A stretch of DNA of 64,000 nucleotides, taken from the NCBI RefSeq assembly GCF_041260155.1, contig NC_091928.1, positions 40,489,388-40,553,387 on the forward strand. Direction: 5' to 3'. This document shows, piece after piece, positions 23,120 to 35,709 of the stretch (the stretch's first letter is position 1; each line of letters starts with the position of its first letter). Below the pieces are notes generated by a model, which worked only from the letters and a program-made list of their open reading frames with translations, made no database searches and had not been told where the DNA came from. Origin of the DNA: Ptychodera flava. Taxonomy: Eukaryota; Hemichordata; Enteropneusta; Ptychoderidae. A program made the translations under genes and the position numbers.

Positions 23120-24290
23120 ATATGTAGCAGGTTTCATCAACTTTCGCACAGTACTCTCAGAGTTAAATCACTAATTACAAAATTTTATTTAATATGTAAA
23201 TGAGCTAATTATTAACTTGACACACCCAATGCTTCTCAGTACAATTAAATATTTATCAGATCAATATCTGTATCAAGTTTCATCAAATGCAATGCTGTAA
23301 TTTTGGAGTAATATCACTAATTACGAAGTTCACGAAAATAAATACCACTTAACAACACACCACTAAATGCTTTACACCACAATTAGATATCTGTCAGATC
23401 AGTATCTGCAGCAGATTTCATCACATTTGGTGCAGTTATTTCGGAGTTACATGACTAATTACAAAACTTCATAAAATATGCAAATGAGCTACTTCTTAAA
23501 TACACTGCCAAATGCTTGTCAGTATAATTAGATATTTATCAGTTAATATCTGTACCAGATTTCACTGACTTGGGTGCCGTAATTTCAGAGTTATATACCT
23601 AATTACAAAGTTCATTGAATATGCAAATGAACCCTTAATTAACTTGACACTACTAAGTGCTTTACACCACAGTTAGATATCAGTCAGATCAGTATCTGCA
23701 GCAGAATTCATTAAATTTGGTGCAGTTATATCGGAGTTATATGACTAATTATAAAACTTCATAAAATATGCAAATGAGCTATTTATTAACTTGACACTGC
23801 CCAATGCTTCTAAGTATAATTAGATATATATCAGATCAATATTTGTTGCACGTATCATCAAGTTTGGTGCAGGAATTTCAGTGTTATGTCACTAATAACA
23901 AAAGTTCATTAAATATGCAAATGAGCAGATAATTGACATGACACTCACAGTATCATCATAATGTTCTGAGATTGTCATCTGTGAAAAGTTTCATGAAATT
24001 TTGTGCAATATTTCTTGATATATGTCTACACTGTCATTACCGTCTCCATAGGGAAACCATTGTACGGAAAAAAATGATATCTTCATTAATATGCAAGCTA
24101 TACTAACCAAAATCTTGCAAGTAGCATATGGTACCTGTGTACCAAATCTGACTTGAATCTGTTCAGGCGTTTTTGAGTTATCGTGTAAACAGACAGACAG
24201 ACAGACAGACACACACACACACACACACACACACTAACATATACACACACGGACAGACAGACAGAAATCGACATTAGCCCATTGTGAACT
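23120..24290 (+). mobile_element. 'Pearl'-like element: 145-bp tandem repeats plus microsatellite
   Basis: A unit of about 145 bp repeats some six times ('ggtgcagttatWtcggagtta', 'acttcataaaatatgcaaatg', 'attagatatYWgtcagatca'). The octamer-like ATGCAAAT recurs at 23478, 23621, 23768 and 23915, with ATGTAAAT at 23194. The array leads into 'gagttatcgtgtaaac' and a (GACA)n(CA)n run at about 24186-24265. A tandem core followed by a tetranucleotide microsatellite is the layout of bivalve pearl elements, thought to be non-autonomous Helitron relatives. That assignment is by analogy. Confidence 0.55.
24186..24265 (+). repeat. (GACA)n(CA)n microsatellite
   Basis: Perfect (GACA) and (CA) runs, then a second short (GACA) run after 'cacacgg'. 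It forms the right end of the tandem-repeat element. Confidence 0.9.
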
Positions 24291-24566
24291 CGTGAGCTAA
24301 AAATGAAGTTAATTTAAAAGAGTTGCTTTTTGACACCGTTCTAGTTTAACAAGGAGTCATTAGCAGCCTGTCTCAGTTTGTGTGCCTATTTCTGTGTACA
24401 ACTTTGCAAAAACAGGGCAAGTGAATTTCCAACATCATCCAAAGTTGAAACCTTGTAATCACAATAATCCATAATTTAATTGTCATAGTATTCGATTAAG
24501 ACGTCGACAGTCTAATATAACTGTCTTATTCATGGTCAGCGAACTTTGATGGAATAACACTTTCAC

Positions 24567-24661
24567 TCACTTGGACACTGCCGTGGTTTCTGCAACACTG
24601 CCTTCTGCTGGGACATCTTCATTCATTCTTGACCGTAATGGTTGAATTCCACCACCATCTC
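24567..24661 (-). CDS. Gene A, last exon
   Basis: From the acceptor TTTTTATAAG the frame enters at phase 1 and reads 'DGGGIQPLRSRMNEDVPAEG', ending TTAVSK-TGA at 24569-24567. The stop overlaps a donor-like GTGAGT at 24570. If that donor is used, the transcript would continue, but splicing it onto the next exon seen (22141) would give a stop, so I favour termination here. Confidence 0.55.
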
Positions 24662-25176
24662 CTTATAAAAATGTATGGAATATTGTAATACAAGATGAGG
24701 TCTTCATTTTACTGATTTGCAGCATTGAATCCAACAAAATGTTTCAAACAAACTCCTCTCCAACATCGTTGGTAGCTGTAGAATACTATGTATGCATGAC
24801 AGCAGAGGATTTTCACTTTCCTACAATGAGTGACAATTGCACTGATCGATAGAGTAATGGCAAAATACTCAAGCATTGTGTTCAGTATTTTACTAAATAA
24901 ATTAGAATAATGGATTACCTGTACAAATACATTATATACCAATATGCAAGTTGTCAACATTAGAGAAACATTCTTTGTAATTCAATGATACTATTATGTG
25001 CAACACATGGACTAAAAGCCAGCAGTTTTTATCAGCAAGTGATCCTGTTTGTTATGTACTGGAAACACTCCAAAGGATTTGAAATTATATTCTAAATAAA
25101 ACGTATTTTGTGTTGTAACAAAAAATATTATCTTGCCATTCAAAAGCATTTATGGTGTTGCAATACCAAAACTTAC

Positions 25177-25656
25177 GATTGATGAAGAAGAGTTCAATTT
25201 CTTTGAATCGCTCTTGGTCATATGACACTTTCAATTGCAGTGTTATACCAACTGTGGACGCCATCTTTCTCATTTCATCTGTTATCAGTAGTGGTTCAAA
25301 TGCTTTGGCCAGACTTCCAGATCTACAAGTCTGCTTCAATCTGTAAAGATTATATAGCGTTAAAAAGTTTTGTACCATTGCCAAACACTTCACTGTTAAA
25401 CTTGTAGTATTCACATCACCAAGTTTCTTCTTGCAGAGTTTCTTCACTTCTTGACAGCCATCTTCATCAGCGACCACTTCTTGTACCTTACGTTTCAGTG
25501 CCTGTTCACAGAATTCCCACACAGCATTCAGTGCATTCATCATTTCCTGCTTCTGTTCCATCAGTTGCGGTGGGAGTGCCTTGACTTGGTCCTCTAGTTC
25601 TCTCCGTCGTTGATGGTAGACATTGTTATTGAAACCTACTTGTACATCCAGAGACT
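25177..25656 (-). CDS. Gene A, exon 3: helical C-terminal domain
   Basis: Acceptor TATATTTCCACAG and donor GTAAGT bound 480 bp, exactly 160 codons, phase 1 at both ends and fully open. It starts ESLDVQVGFNNNVYHQRRRE, followed by helices 'LMEQKQEMMNALNAVWEFCE' and 'KRKVQEVVADEDGCQEVKKL'. It ends in a segment of mixed helix and strand ('FEPLLITDEMRKMASTVGIT', 'LKVSYDQERFKEIELFF'). I do not recognise the domain. Its position after a glycosyltransferase suggests an oligomerisation or adaptor part. Confidence 0.7.
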
Positions 25657-26686
25657 CTGTGGAAATATAAGAAAAGGGAACATAATAGGGAAATATCCTG
25701 TAAAAATAATCACTATAATTGTCTGTATTAGAACATTGTCTTCCTCAAAGAATTAGTACAACAAGAACATGATTGGTGAAGTCTATTACCCAGCAAATTT
25801 CAGTTTGATGATATGTTGTTTTGAAAATACATTGCAGCCACTCAATTTAAAAATGAAGTCTACCAATCCCAGTCTTGTGCTGTGGGAATTAGAATATGTG
25901 TTGACATGCTGTACAGTGGCAAAGCATATTCAAAGTTATCTTCAATTCCTGGTAATACCTCAACCTCTTTCACATGTGAAGAGCTTGATCACGTACATAC
26001 ACATACAATCATATACTATACATAGACCTGTTCGGGTCCAGCTATCAATATCATTCAAACCTTTAACATATTGTATTTTTAAAAATATTTCATTCTAGTG
26101 TTGCTGTTAGAGAAGTTGTTAGTGTACTGGTTCTTCTTTTGACCAAACAGGGCAATTAGAGTGTACAATATATCCCTGACAGAAGTACTCACACTTAATT
26201 GGAGACTTATCTGTATCCAAGGCGAATGTATAGAATGAACAGAATAAGTTATGATCTTCTGTACAAATTACCAACTTTTCCTACAACACTGTACCCTAGT
26301 TTATAGTTAAACTGCGGGTTTTGTTTTGATGAGATAGTCCTTTAATGATAGCTTTCTTGGTCACTAAGACTCTGCCTCCAATTTAGCATTTTTAGAAGAA
26401 GATGACAAGCATATATGTATGCAAAACTAAATGACATATTTCACTATTCATAAATGATTAAAAATATTTGCATTTTCCCCCTTTTATGTTCGTGTTGATA
26501 ATGCAATAGATGCTGTGCTACATTCCCCAAAAAGGTTGAATTATTTTAATCTGACGCCACAAAGAATCATGAAAATATCCAAATATGCTGATGCCTGCTC
26601 TGGCTGATATATACTGTTTATTGTACTAGTCTTATCCCGAGTCTCACTTTCTGAATTAAGGTCATAGCTTTTGTTTCTAGACATAC
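25657..26686. other. Intron of gene A, nothing seen
   Basis: No coding, repeat or RNA feature that I can support. A 109-codon plus-strand open frame at 25769-26098 has no motif. Confidence 0.5.
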
Positions 26687-26755
26687 CTGTATAAAGGGTA
26701 TCTGGTTCTGTAGGTGTGTTGTTCCTTCCTTCTGTGGCATCAGTACTGGAATCAC
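26687..26755 (-). CDS. Gene A, exon 2: short linker
   Basis: The acceptor TTTTCTCTTCAG and donor GTATGT bound 69 bp (23 codons, phase 1 at both ends). They encode a polar linker, 'GDSSTDATEGRNNTPTEPDT', then LYTG. Length and phase allow it to be skipped without a frame change. Confidence 0.6.
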
Positions 26756-26979
26756 CTGAAGAGAAAAGTCATATTATGTATTACAAAATTGGTATTAAAT
26801 GTTTGAAAGCAATGACAATTACAATGACGCTCTCTTAAGATATCATGATGTGTTACTTACCTTCAACTCTGATTCTTGAAAATATTCATTATGATAATTT
26901 TGGCAGTTTCCGTACAATTTCCGTATAAGTGTGCTGTACATCTTTCTTTTGAACAGGATTAATATAATACCTTGCTCAC

Positions 26980-28669
26980 CTTTCGCTTTTCTGTGCTCTT
27001 CAATGTAATCTGCAGTTTGTTGCTTGACCGGTTGCGAATGTGTTAACAGTGAAGTAAATTTGCCATAACTTGTGGATATTGCATTGCTGTTCACCAAAGC
27101 TGTTTTCAGTGCCTTTGCCTTCTTGAAAGCCTGATCTGTGTTTTGCAGATGTGTTAGTATTTTCTCTGACATATTCTTCTCGGGACTTCTTTCGACAGCA
27201 TATTCAGTATAATCTTCAAAGTGTTTGATGATGAATTGACCGAGATGAGAGGACTCATAGACAACTGTTGGTAAACCGAACACCATTGCTTCAAGGCCGT
27301 AAAAGCTGTAATCCTCGTAGCATGGTGCAGGCAGGCAGAGGTGAGACTGTTGTAGAGATTTTAGCAGTGGTTTCGCTGAATGTCCTGGATGAAGTGTTGG
27401 TTTTACGTGAGGACTTTGTAGTTTGTCTGTCAGGAGCATTACTAATGTCATGTCTGCGTGTGGAGATTCGTGCTCAATCTTCCACTCAGGAGGTTTGATT
27501 TTACCATGCCCTGCTTTCAAATGATTGGCTACACTACCAATTGAAGATGCCATAGCTGAACATCCTTCTATGGCTTTCTGTGTGTCTATCTGACCGCATG
27601 TCAAGATGCTATGCTTGTTGGTTTCTCTTAATACTGGATTGCTGTCCCAGAAACATGCTGGTGGCTTAGGCAGAATCTCCTCATGTGGAATGTCTGACAA
27701 ATCTTTACCATGAACTGTGGCCCTGTATGCATTCTGGAAATATTCATAGATGACTGGTCCTATGGAAAACACCAGGTCGGCTTTACTGGCCATTTCCAGC
27801 ATCTTGTCTTCAAATATTGTGTGTTCTTGAGCGTCGAGGCCATTGGTCTCTGGACAGGCATGGTTGATAAGGACCAGTTTTGCATGAGGGAAGATATTGG
27901 CTCGGATGTCAGCTGCTGCATGCCCTGTCTTTGGCCCATAACCAACAACATATTGAATGTCATCCAAGTCTTTCAGGTGAGGGTAATAAATTTCATGATG
28001 TAGTAACCACCTTAATGCAGGATGTTCATCTTTTGCATCGTCTTTTTTCTTTATTCGTGCTGGAATCAAGGTAACGCCACAGCTCTCTGCATCTTTCCTC
28101 TGGTCATCACTGATTTTGACATCAAGTACAGTAGAGTAGGTTTTGAGATCTTCTCCTGCCTTGGACTTCCTTGCGCAGAAATCTTGAACAAGATTTCTGT
28201 GAAATCCTGTAAGACCCAACTCATCGTTATTCCAGGCATGTGCAACAAACAATGCTGCAGGTTTTGAAAGCATTTGATGAAATTTGGCTTCAGGGAAAAG
28301 ACTTTGGTGTATTACACTTGCAGCATTCTTTGTCTTCGCTGACAACCCAACAACATGTCCTACATTCAATTCTCTCAGTCCTGGGTAGTAGTTATTGTGA
28401 TTGATAAGCCAATGTATTCCTGGTGGGTCTTCAAGGGGATCTACCAACTTGTTTCTTGAAGCAGGAATCAAGGTAACTCCATAGCTTGCTGCTTCATTCT
28501 GTGTTTCTTCACTCACTTCAACATCAAGGACAGTGCAGTAACCTGGAGGAAGCTTAGTGTTAAGCGTTTTATGTAGTATCATCTCACAGAAATTACTGAT
28601 CACCTGCTGAGTTGTTTCATCCCATGATGTTGAGACTGACAACACTCCCTCAGGATAGCTCACACTTGC
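26980..28669 (-). CDS. Gene A, large exon: GT-B (GT4-like) glycosyltransferase
   Basis: One open exon of 563 codons, from the acceptor ACAATTTATTCTAG (phase 0) to the donor GTGAGC (phase 1). The C-terminal lobe carries an exact E-x7-E motif, EDYSFYGLE, followed by 'AMVFGLPTVVYESSHLGQFI'. In GT4 enzymes this site binds the nucleotide-sugar donor. The N-terminal lobe appears twice: 'TVLDVEVSEE', 'YGVTLIPA', 'VVGLSAKT' (first ~130 residues), then 'TVLDVKISDD', 'CGVTLIPA', 'VVGYGPKTGHAAADI', 'KLVLINHACPE'. No signal peptide or membrane segment is seen, so a cytosolic protein is likely. The start codon lies on an unseen 5' exon. Enzyme activity and acceptor are unknown. Confidence 0.8.
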
Positions 28670-28914
28670 CTAGAATAAATTGTAAATATCTTGATTTTCT
28701 GCACCTATATAGTCACATAAGATCATCTGTCGGCAGCATAATACTTAATCAATTTTATAGATGACTTCCAATTCTTGTGTATCTGCAAGCAGCATTTGTC
28801 AAAGTTTTAGATGTTTCAAAATTGTACATAACACTTGTTCAAGGGCTTTTAAATATGATACTGTTGGATATCCATTAGACAAGAAAATTTTACTATTTTC
28901 ACAACAGATCATCT

Positions 28915-29430
28915 TGACCTGCTATATTGACCCCTGAATGGGACGACTGACTGACGTGTTATATGCAGATGACTTGTACCGATTTTATGCTTCGACATGT
29001 ATTGATATTTATCAGACAATATTGGACACATGAAATAAGACAGTATCACATAAAGTATAGCATACTTTTTGACTGCTATGAAGTTTTGTAAGTTGGACCC
29101 TTGACATGTCTCATTTTAAAGTGACAAAACAACGTGCAAGGAGATGTTATGCAACGTTTACAGACCTCATTATGATAATCACTGTAGCAAATACAAGAAC
29201 AAAGACAGACATTGTATGTATATTCGGACAGCAGTTCAGTTGCGTGCATGACGCTGAGTTGAATACAGACTTGAAGCAACTGCCATTGATAAGACAAGAA
29301 GTGTGACCAGACTGCCAGAGTAACTATCTCTGACGAGGACTTATTGTATTTACGTTTTTCAATAGTCCTGTCAATAAACCCAATTCACCAATATAATCGG
29401 CACTCTGTGAGACGTGTAACAATACACATT
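28915..29430. repeat. Upstream segment of gene A, partner of 22590-23095
   Basis: Same order of blocks as the copy upstream of gene B, with moderate divergence and small gaps. It lies 250-750 bp 5' of the glycosyltransferase exon. The missing first exon or the promoter of gene A may lie in or next to it. Confidence 0.7.
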
Positions 29431-29920
29431 TAGATTTTTTGAAATAATCCATTGCAGATTTGGTCGTAGGCCTAATTTAAAAACATGTGTTTCTACTGGT
29501 CTGATCAATCCTATATTAAACCCACATTTGCAAAAATCAACTAGGATTTTATAAAATGTTTATGGTTTTTATGCTTTACATCGAAATGAAAGTAAAAATA
29601 GGCCCCTTATCTACATGAAACCATCCAATTTCCTGAGGACATATTGTCGAAAGGGAAATACACAATATATTTTGTGCCTTATCTACAAACCATTGCTTAC
29701 ATGTTGACATTTCAGAATAGTTTAGAATTCTATTTGTCATAACACATACCACAGTCCTCTGGCATAGCGGGACCGTGCATATACATAATATGAGCAGCTA
29801 CATAATATTAGGATCAGTCAGAGAACTGTACAGTACCGATACAACTACCAGCATATCTGTATGTGTGTCCATCCAATTGCCTTGATATTACATAGCTCCA
29901 ACTATGGTACATGTATGATC

Positions 29921-31213
29921 TAATTATTATTATGGTTTATTAATACTCAAATTGTGACCCAAAATGGTCAAATAAAATGAGTTTACAACACAGTCAATAA
30001 AAAATTTACAGTACATCACTAAAAAAAAACTACAAGAAAAAGACCTCCCAAGGTAGCAAGACATCAACTGGTAATTTCAAAAACGAGCACCAAAAACCCC
30101 CTAAAAGATTTTGAAAAATTAAAAAACAACAACGACGACAATACATCAAAATAGACACAACAGAAATTTGACAAAACCAACATTCACAACAGCTCAACAC
30201 AGGACAGAGAATCATGAACTCTGGAGTAGTTTAATGCAGTAGACTACTGGGCTTGATTCTTTACGTTTTGTGCGGATTTTAAAGTTAACCAAGCTTTTAT
30301 TCCTTGTCGAATATCCGTGACCTGATTTAGGGGGAATATGATAATTTAGTTTATGGTCTGGTTTTATGATTTCCTCAGCAAACTTTTTACAAATTTTCTG
30401 ACGTCTAGTTTCGAGTGTGTCTAGCTGTAATAGAGAAAGTGATTCACTGTAAGACAAAAATGGATAAATAATTCGTAGTGCTCTCTTCTGGATTCTTTCA
30501 ATCGTTGATCTATTCTTTTCAGTGAGACCACCTTGCCAAACAGTACAGGCATATTCTAAGGTTGATCTAACCAATGAGATATAAATTTGTTTAAGCTCAT
30601 GAGCTGTAGCCCCAAATCTGCACAAAACACGGAGAATGTGCAACCTTTGTGAGGATTTTTTGACCATATCATCAACATGGTTATCCCATTTTAGTTTGTT
30701 ATTTATGATTAACCCAAGAGATTTAAAATTCTCTTTGATTTCTAAGACACTGTTTCCTAGTAACAATGGCGGAAAAGGAGGAGGTACCTTACCAAAAAAT
30801 AGCCTCATTTCTTTACATTTTTTTGGATTTAGTTTCATATTATTTACTGAAGCCCACTGGTCAATGTGTGATAATGTTGTCTGCATCTGCGAATTAGTAG
30901 GAGTACTGGAATGAACACATTCTGACACCGTGGTGTCATCCATGAATATAAAGTTTGATCCCCCAATACAATCAGGAATGTCATTAATCATGAGCATAAA
31001 TAGAATTGGGCCCAATTTTGTTCCCTGTGGAACACCTGCACGTATTGTTTGCCAGGAAGAAAGCTATCACCAATCTTCACCCTTTGAGATCTATTATACA
31101 AGAAATGTGCTGTCCATTTAATTATGTTACTATTTATACCGAATTTTGATAATTTGTGAAGAAGTATGTTGTGGTCAATCTTATCAAAGGCTTTACTGAA
31201 ATCAAGGTAACAA
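29921..31213 (-). mobile_element. LINE (CR1/L2-like), 5'-truncated
   Basis: The minus strand encodes the reverse-transcriptase core and C-terminus: 'LDFSKAFDKIDHNILLHKLS' near 31190, then in a shifted frame 'GVPQGTKLGPILFMLMIND', the catalytic FMDD ('NFIFMDDTT'), 'MKLNPKKCKEM', 'LVRSTLEYACTVW', 'RIQKRALRIIYP' and 'QLDTLETRRQKICKKF', with a stop at 30212. The 3' UTR runs to an AATAAACCATAATAATAATT tail, the short-repeat end usual for this group. One frameshift separates the two RT parts and the 5' end is missing. TCTAAT at 29919 and 31216 may be a short target duplication. Confidence 0.85.
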
Positions 31214-33172
31214 ATTCTAATCAGTAAACAAATAAGATAGGTCTTGATAAGTTTTTCTCATATTTCTAAAAATAATCAATTTTCGTAATCAATTTGTAAG
31301 ATGTAGCTTGAAAGTTTTTTCTAGGTTCCTATAAAGTTTTGCTAAAAATAATCAGCAATCAATACTGTTTTATTTTTAATCAGCGGATGTCACCATATTA
31401 TTAATCGTCTAACATATGAATTGTTACATTAAGGAAGGGATGCAAATTAAGCTGGGCAAACATGAAAAAGGCTTAACTTTCCAACAGGTTTTGTTATTCT
31501 GTTGTTTCTGTCATATTGCTTAGAAATTATTTAGTACGACATGTCATAGCATATATGAACGGATATAAATTATACTTTAGAATGCTACAGTGATATTTTT
31601 GTGTGACTATTAATTGTTGAAATACCGATACAATATGATAAATTTCAATATGATAAATCTGAATGCATCCGAGGCCTGCACTGAAGTCATCTCACCTCTC
31701 ACCAATAGTATTTCTTTGTTGTCTTTCTGTTACAGAGGTCAATCCAGATGAAAGGTCTTGTGAGGTAATTTGTCTTGTTAGTCTAAGAGTTTACAATTGT
31801 GTGATAAATGTCAAATAACATCTGACAGTGTAGCCTGAACCAAATGAGTATGCTACAACCTATAGTAAACTATAACTGAGTACTTGACGTGTCATAGTGA
31901 TCCACAGTTGTGAAAATCAGAATATTATTGTTAATGGGCAACTCCCAGCAAATATGCATAACTACATTGTGTAGTGAGGGGGTGGGGATTTCATGCTACT
32001 TAAGCCACACATTGGGGTAAGAGTTCAAACATACCATGACTCTGTTAATCACTGGTTACTTCACACCTCTAACGTGCCAAAATAATGTAATGTAAGGTGA
32101 AAATGTCCAGTTATCCACAAGGGAGAAGTAGAAACACTCCCAGGGTATTGGGTCATGCATGTAGCGACGCAACAAAACAGGTCATGTGATTATGTACTAT
32201 CCAGCAATTGGTGTAAGGCTAAGATAAATAGATGGTCAAAGTCCAGCTTGCCTGCATTGGCTTGAATATTGTTTTGTGCATTGAGAATGTTGTACTGTTA
32301 AATGATTTACGGCTTGTTTGTGGTGTGCAGTTTCCCGTAGGCCCCTAACTTCACAATGTTGTCTTGTATCAACGAACTTCACAATGTTGTCTTTTATCAA
32401 CGCTAAAATAGATTATTTGCATTGTCATTAAATACTGCAACAGGTATTTTGGTGGCAGAACATGTATTTGCATATCTGATATATCAAAACCTGAAGCCAC
32501 ATATTTTGAATAATTTGTAAGCCCAGTTTCTAGATGTGATAGTTTCTAGATGACCTGGAAATTTGGAGAAATGTTTGACAACAATTTGAACGAGTTGGCA
32601 AAAAATGACATAGTCTGTTGCAAATGGATTTTGTTAAGAGGACATCTTTTGGTTTTACATTTCTTTCCTTTTCATTTGATCACATGAAATTTCACGACCT
32701 TGACAAAATGAGTTCATGCCATTCACAAGTGAGTGCACAATTATGTTCCACATTCAGTCCTAGTCAATAACGAGTAAAAATGATATTTAGGGTCCTTGAT
32801 ATGTTTATCCTTGGACAAAGTAACTGGAAGTAATAGATGGGGGTCATTCAAACAAAGAACCCCAATCTAACATTCGAGTGATGCGTTCTCGTGAATTTTG
32901 CTATATTTTAAGACAGCTTGTGTTTATTATGATGGATATGTCTGCATATAATAGCAAACCTTTAAAGAAATTAGGTACAGAGCATTTTCCCTTTGTTAGA
33001 AATCTTGTAATTTACGTGTAATGCATCTCTGTTTGTGCTAAACGAATCTTCTGTAGAACAATTAGTTTTATTCATGTCAGATGTAATTTATTTCTTAGAA
33101 AGTTTCTCATTGTATTGAAATTTATCAACTGTATTACCTTATTTGGATGTTGATATTATCATATTATGATAA
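31214..33172. other. Intergenic stretch, little seen
   Basis: No gene is supportable. A ~29-bp tandem duplication 'aacttcacaatgttgtctt' occurs at about 32346-32402. A 29-bp segment at 31735-31763 has exon-like borders but cannot be linked to anything. Confidence 0.4.
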
Positions 33173-34674
33173 GGGACGGACCATTATATCTTGGGAGGGG
33201 GATGGTCACAATGAAATTGTGAATTTTTTTTCGAATTGTAAATTTCTAAAAATTTTGTTTTGCAAATGAGAAAAGCTGTGCTAATTTTTTTCTGAGTAAT
33301 TTTTAGATTTGTAATTTTTTTAGTTCGACGCTGTCTGAGGATACAATGTACATCCATATCACTAGCGCAAATAAGATTGTGTGCTGTAACCCCAACATAC
33401 ATATGGCCTAGTGATTTATATTGCTGATAGATTTCGTGAAATGTTGCAGATCATCTTTTGACAAGCCGAGAAACTGTTTGCAAATTATAGTGAAATTAGC
33501 ATATTTGTGTTTTTAGGGAAAATGTTGCCCTTTTTTGATCACAACATCTATTTCTCTGTAGCAGCATGTCCAAATTGATTGGATATGTATAGATGTGCTG
33601 AAATTTCAATATTTGTCTTTTTAGGGCCATTTTTGCCATTTATGGTCAAAAAATCTGTATTCTCTGAAAGGGCTTGTCCGATTTCTTTGACATTTGCTAC
33701 ATAAGTCCCTTAAGATTTGTTTAAATCATGCTCTTTTTTGTGGTGGAAAAAATTTTCAGGTAATTGTCATTCAGCATTTGCTACACACAAACGATTAGTC
33801 ATGCAGATTTATTCAGTATTTGCTATAGAGAAATCAGTGTTCTCCCCAGGATTTTTACAAGAGGGCAAAGAAGTGGTGCGAAGCACCACAAGCGACAACT
33901 AAAGCGGTCGCGGGGGAGGTCAGGAGGGGGTGTCCCCCCTCCTGCCGTTGGAGCTTTTGAAAAACAGAGATTAAAATGGTGTTATTTGGTGGCACTTGGG
34001 GAGTATTTTTTCAGACTTTTTTCGTATAAAAAAAATCAAAGGAAAAATCTTAGACAGTGTTCCATAACTTTTATTCCAGTTCACTGATTTCAATGAAGAT
34101 TACATTTTTTGAAAACGAAAACATAGCGACAGACATACATTTATCTTGTTCACCCATTCTTGCATTCATCATTGCAATAAAATGCTGTGAAAAAAATGAA
34201 CCTCATGTGGCCTGCATCTGTTCACCTTGATCTTAAAAGGCAATATAACTTTCTGTCTGACAACCATACCATAGTTTCAATGTTTTACCTAGTGTACCTG
34301 CTTGGTTTGTACGCATGAAACAAGTAGAAAACAGGCTCTATAATTTTATAATTTTCAAGTGATCAGAATACAAAAGTCCTGAAAAGATAAGATGATCACA
34401 ACTTCCAGTATAAGGGATACAGTCACTCTAATGTATACAATAAAATTAAAAATGTGCCTGGAGGATGTACTAAAATACAGAAAGCTGCTTCCTGTCAGTA
34501 AAATCTAAAAAAAATCAAGATTTTAAAGATTTTGCAGATTTTTTACGCATTTGTATTCTTATTTATTTTTCTTATATTTTGCAAACTAGTTTGAAGATTT
34601 TTTTCATAACTTTCTGCTCTGACATTTTTTCCCTGTTTTTGACCACCCCCTCCCAAGATCTAATGATCCGTCCC
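33173..34674. mobile_element. 1.5-kb Harbinger-like TIR element, non-coding
   Basis: GGGACGGACCATTATATCTT and its partner AAGATCTAATGATCCGTCCC form the ends, with 'gggaggggg' / 'ccccctccc' just inside. TAA flanks both sides (33170-33172, 34675-34677). No transposase frame is seen; the short frames inside have no motif. Confidence 0.75.
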
Positions 34675-34772
34675 TAAATCAAATCCCTGACTTCATTTCC
34701 CACTTCATTGCCAGGAATCTCAGACCGTTCCCTTGCAAGTTCCTTTTTTATCTTATCCACTTCGGAGGACAC

Positions 34773-34983
34773 AACGAACGTTATTGGAACTTATTTGGGA
34801 GAATTTGATCTTCTAATTGTTCAAATGTATCAAAAGTGTTAGGTACCCAGAAGCTGTAAGTTGCAATACTGCAAATCACCCATAAAAACAATTGTGGTGC
34901 TAAAAAAGAGAAGCAGGTGAGCTTATGTTTGCAGATTAACGTTACTACATCATTCAATTATCCTAAATTAGTTCAAGTCGTGT
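34773..34983. mobile_element. ~211-bp MITE, diverged copy
   Basis: It shares ends and core with 5458-5668 and 42747-42969: 'attggaacttatttggg' at the left, 'caaaagtgttaggt' inside, 'cctaaattagttcaagtcgtgt' at the right. It is the most diverged of the three copies. Confidence 0.65.
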
Positions 34984-35709
34984 AAATGACACATTCGCCA
35001 TGACCACACACGGACAGGCCCCTGCACTAAAGGTGTGCACTTTTATAAGTGGCGGACATTAAAACAATATGAAGTGATTGGGGAGAAAAATTCAATATTT
35101 ACTGTGGGCATGTAAGAAATTTCATTTTTCCCATTAGCAGGGAGATAATTTCTGGCAGATTTAGATGTTTACACGCAAAAAATCTGCGTTGTGTGAATTG
35201 CCCGCAGACAAGGGTGTATAGGGCCATTGGACTTCCCAAGGTGCAACGTCCAACTTCCCCTGCCATAAATAGGCACTGAATTAGTGGTGGATAAGCAACC
35301 ATATCGAAATTGTCAGGTTACCTGAGAGTACTTTCAAAATAAGCAAACTTCTTGCAGCAGGTCACAGTTATTACAGTCTTGTGGGAACTTTTCGCTATAA
35401 AATAACAAGTTTGTCACATGATGTTCGCATGGATGCTGACAATTCGTTACTATGCAAATAGCGGTCCAGAAATGAAAAACAAACTTAATTTGATGCGATA
35501 CAGATAACCGTGATTCATTCGGTTTTTTTTCCAATCACGGTAGGCAGACAGGTTACTCTGACTTTCACGTTTCAAAACGACGCAAAACAAACTCCCTAGC
35601 TCCCCATGATAAACCCGAACAAAACCAGCAATATGTGGATGAACATCCAAGCAGGCGAGACTAAGTCAGATGAAGACGAGTTGGGGTAATTTGCATACTA
35701 CGAAGCGGT

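Noticed and set aside
26066-28267. Plus-strand frames opposite the glycosyltransferase exon (27268, 27710, 28022)
   Set aside because: Antisense shadows of a long, clearly coding minus-strand exon.
28957-29426. Solo LTR (TGTTA...TAACA) in the segment upstream of gene A
   Set aside because: The partner copy at 22590 does not keep these ends, similarity extends beyond them, and no target duplication is seen.
31735-31763. 29-bp segment with exon-like borders (TTCTGTTACAG ... GTAATT) reading VNPDERSCE
   Set aside because: Too short and isolated; no neighbouring exon in phase.
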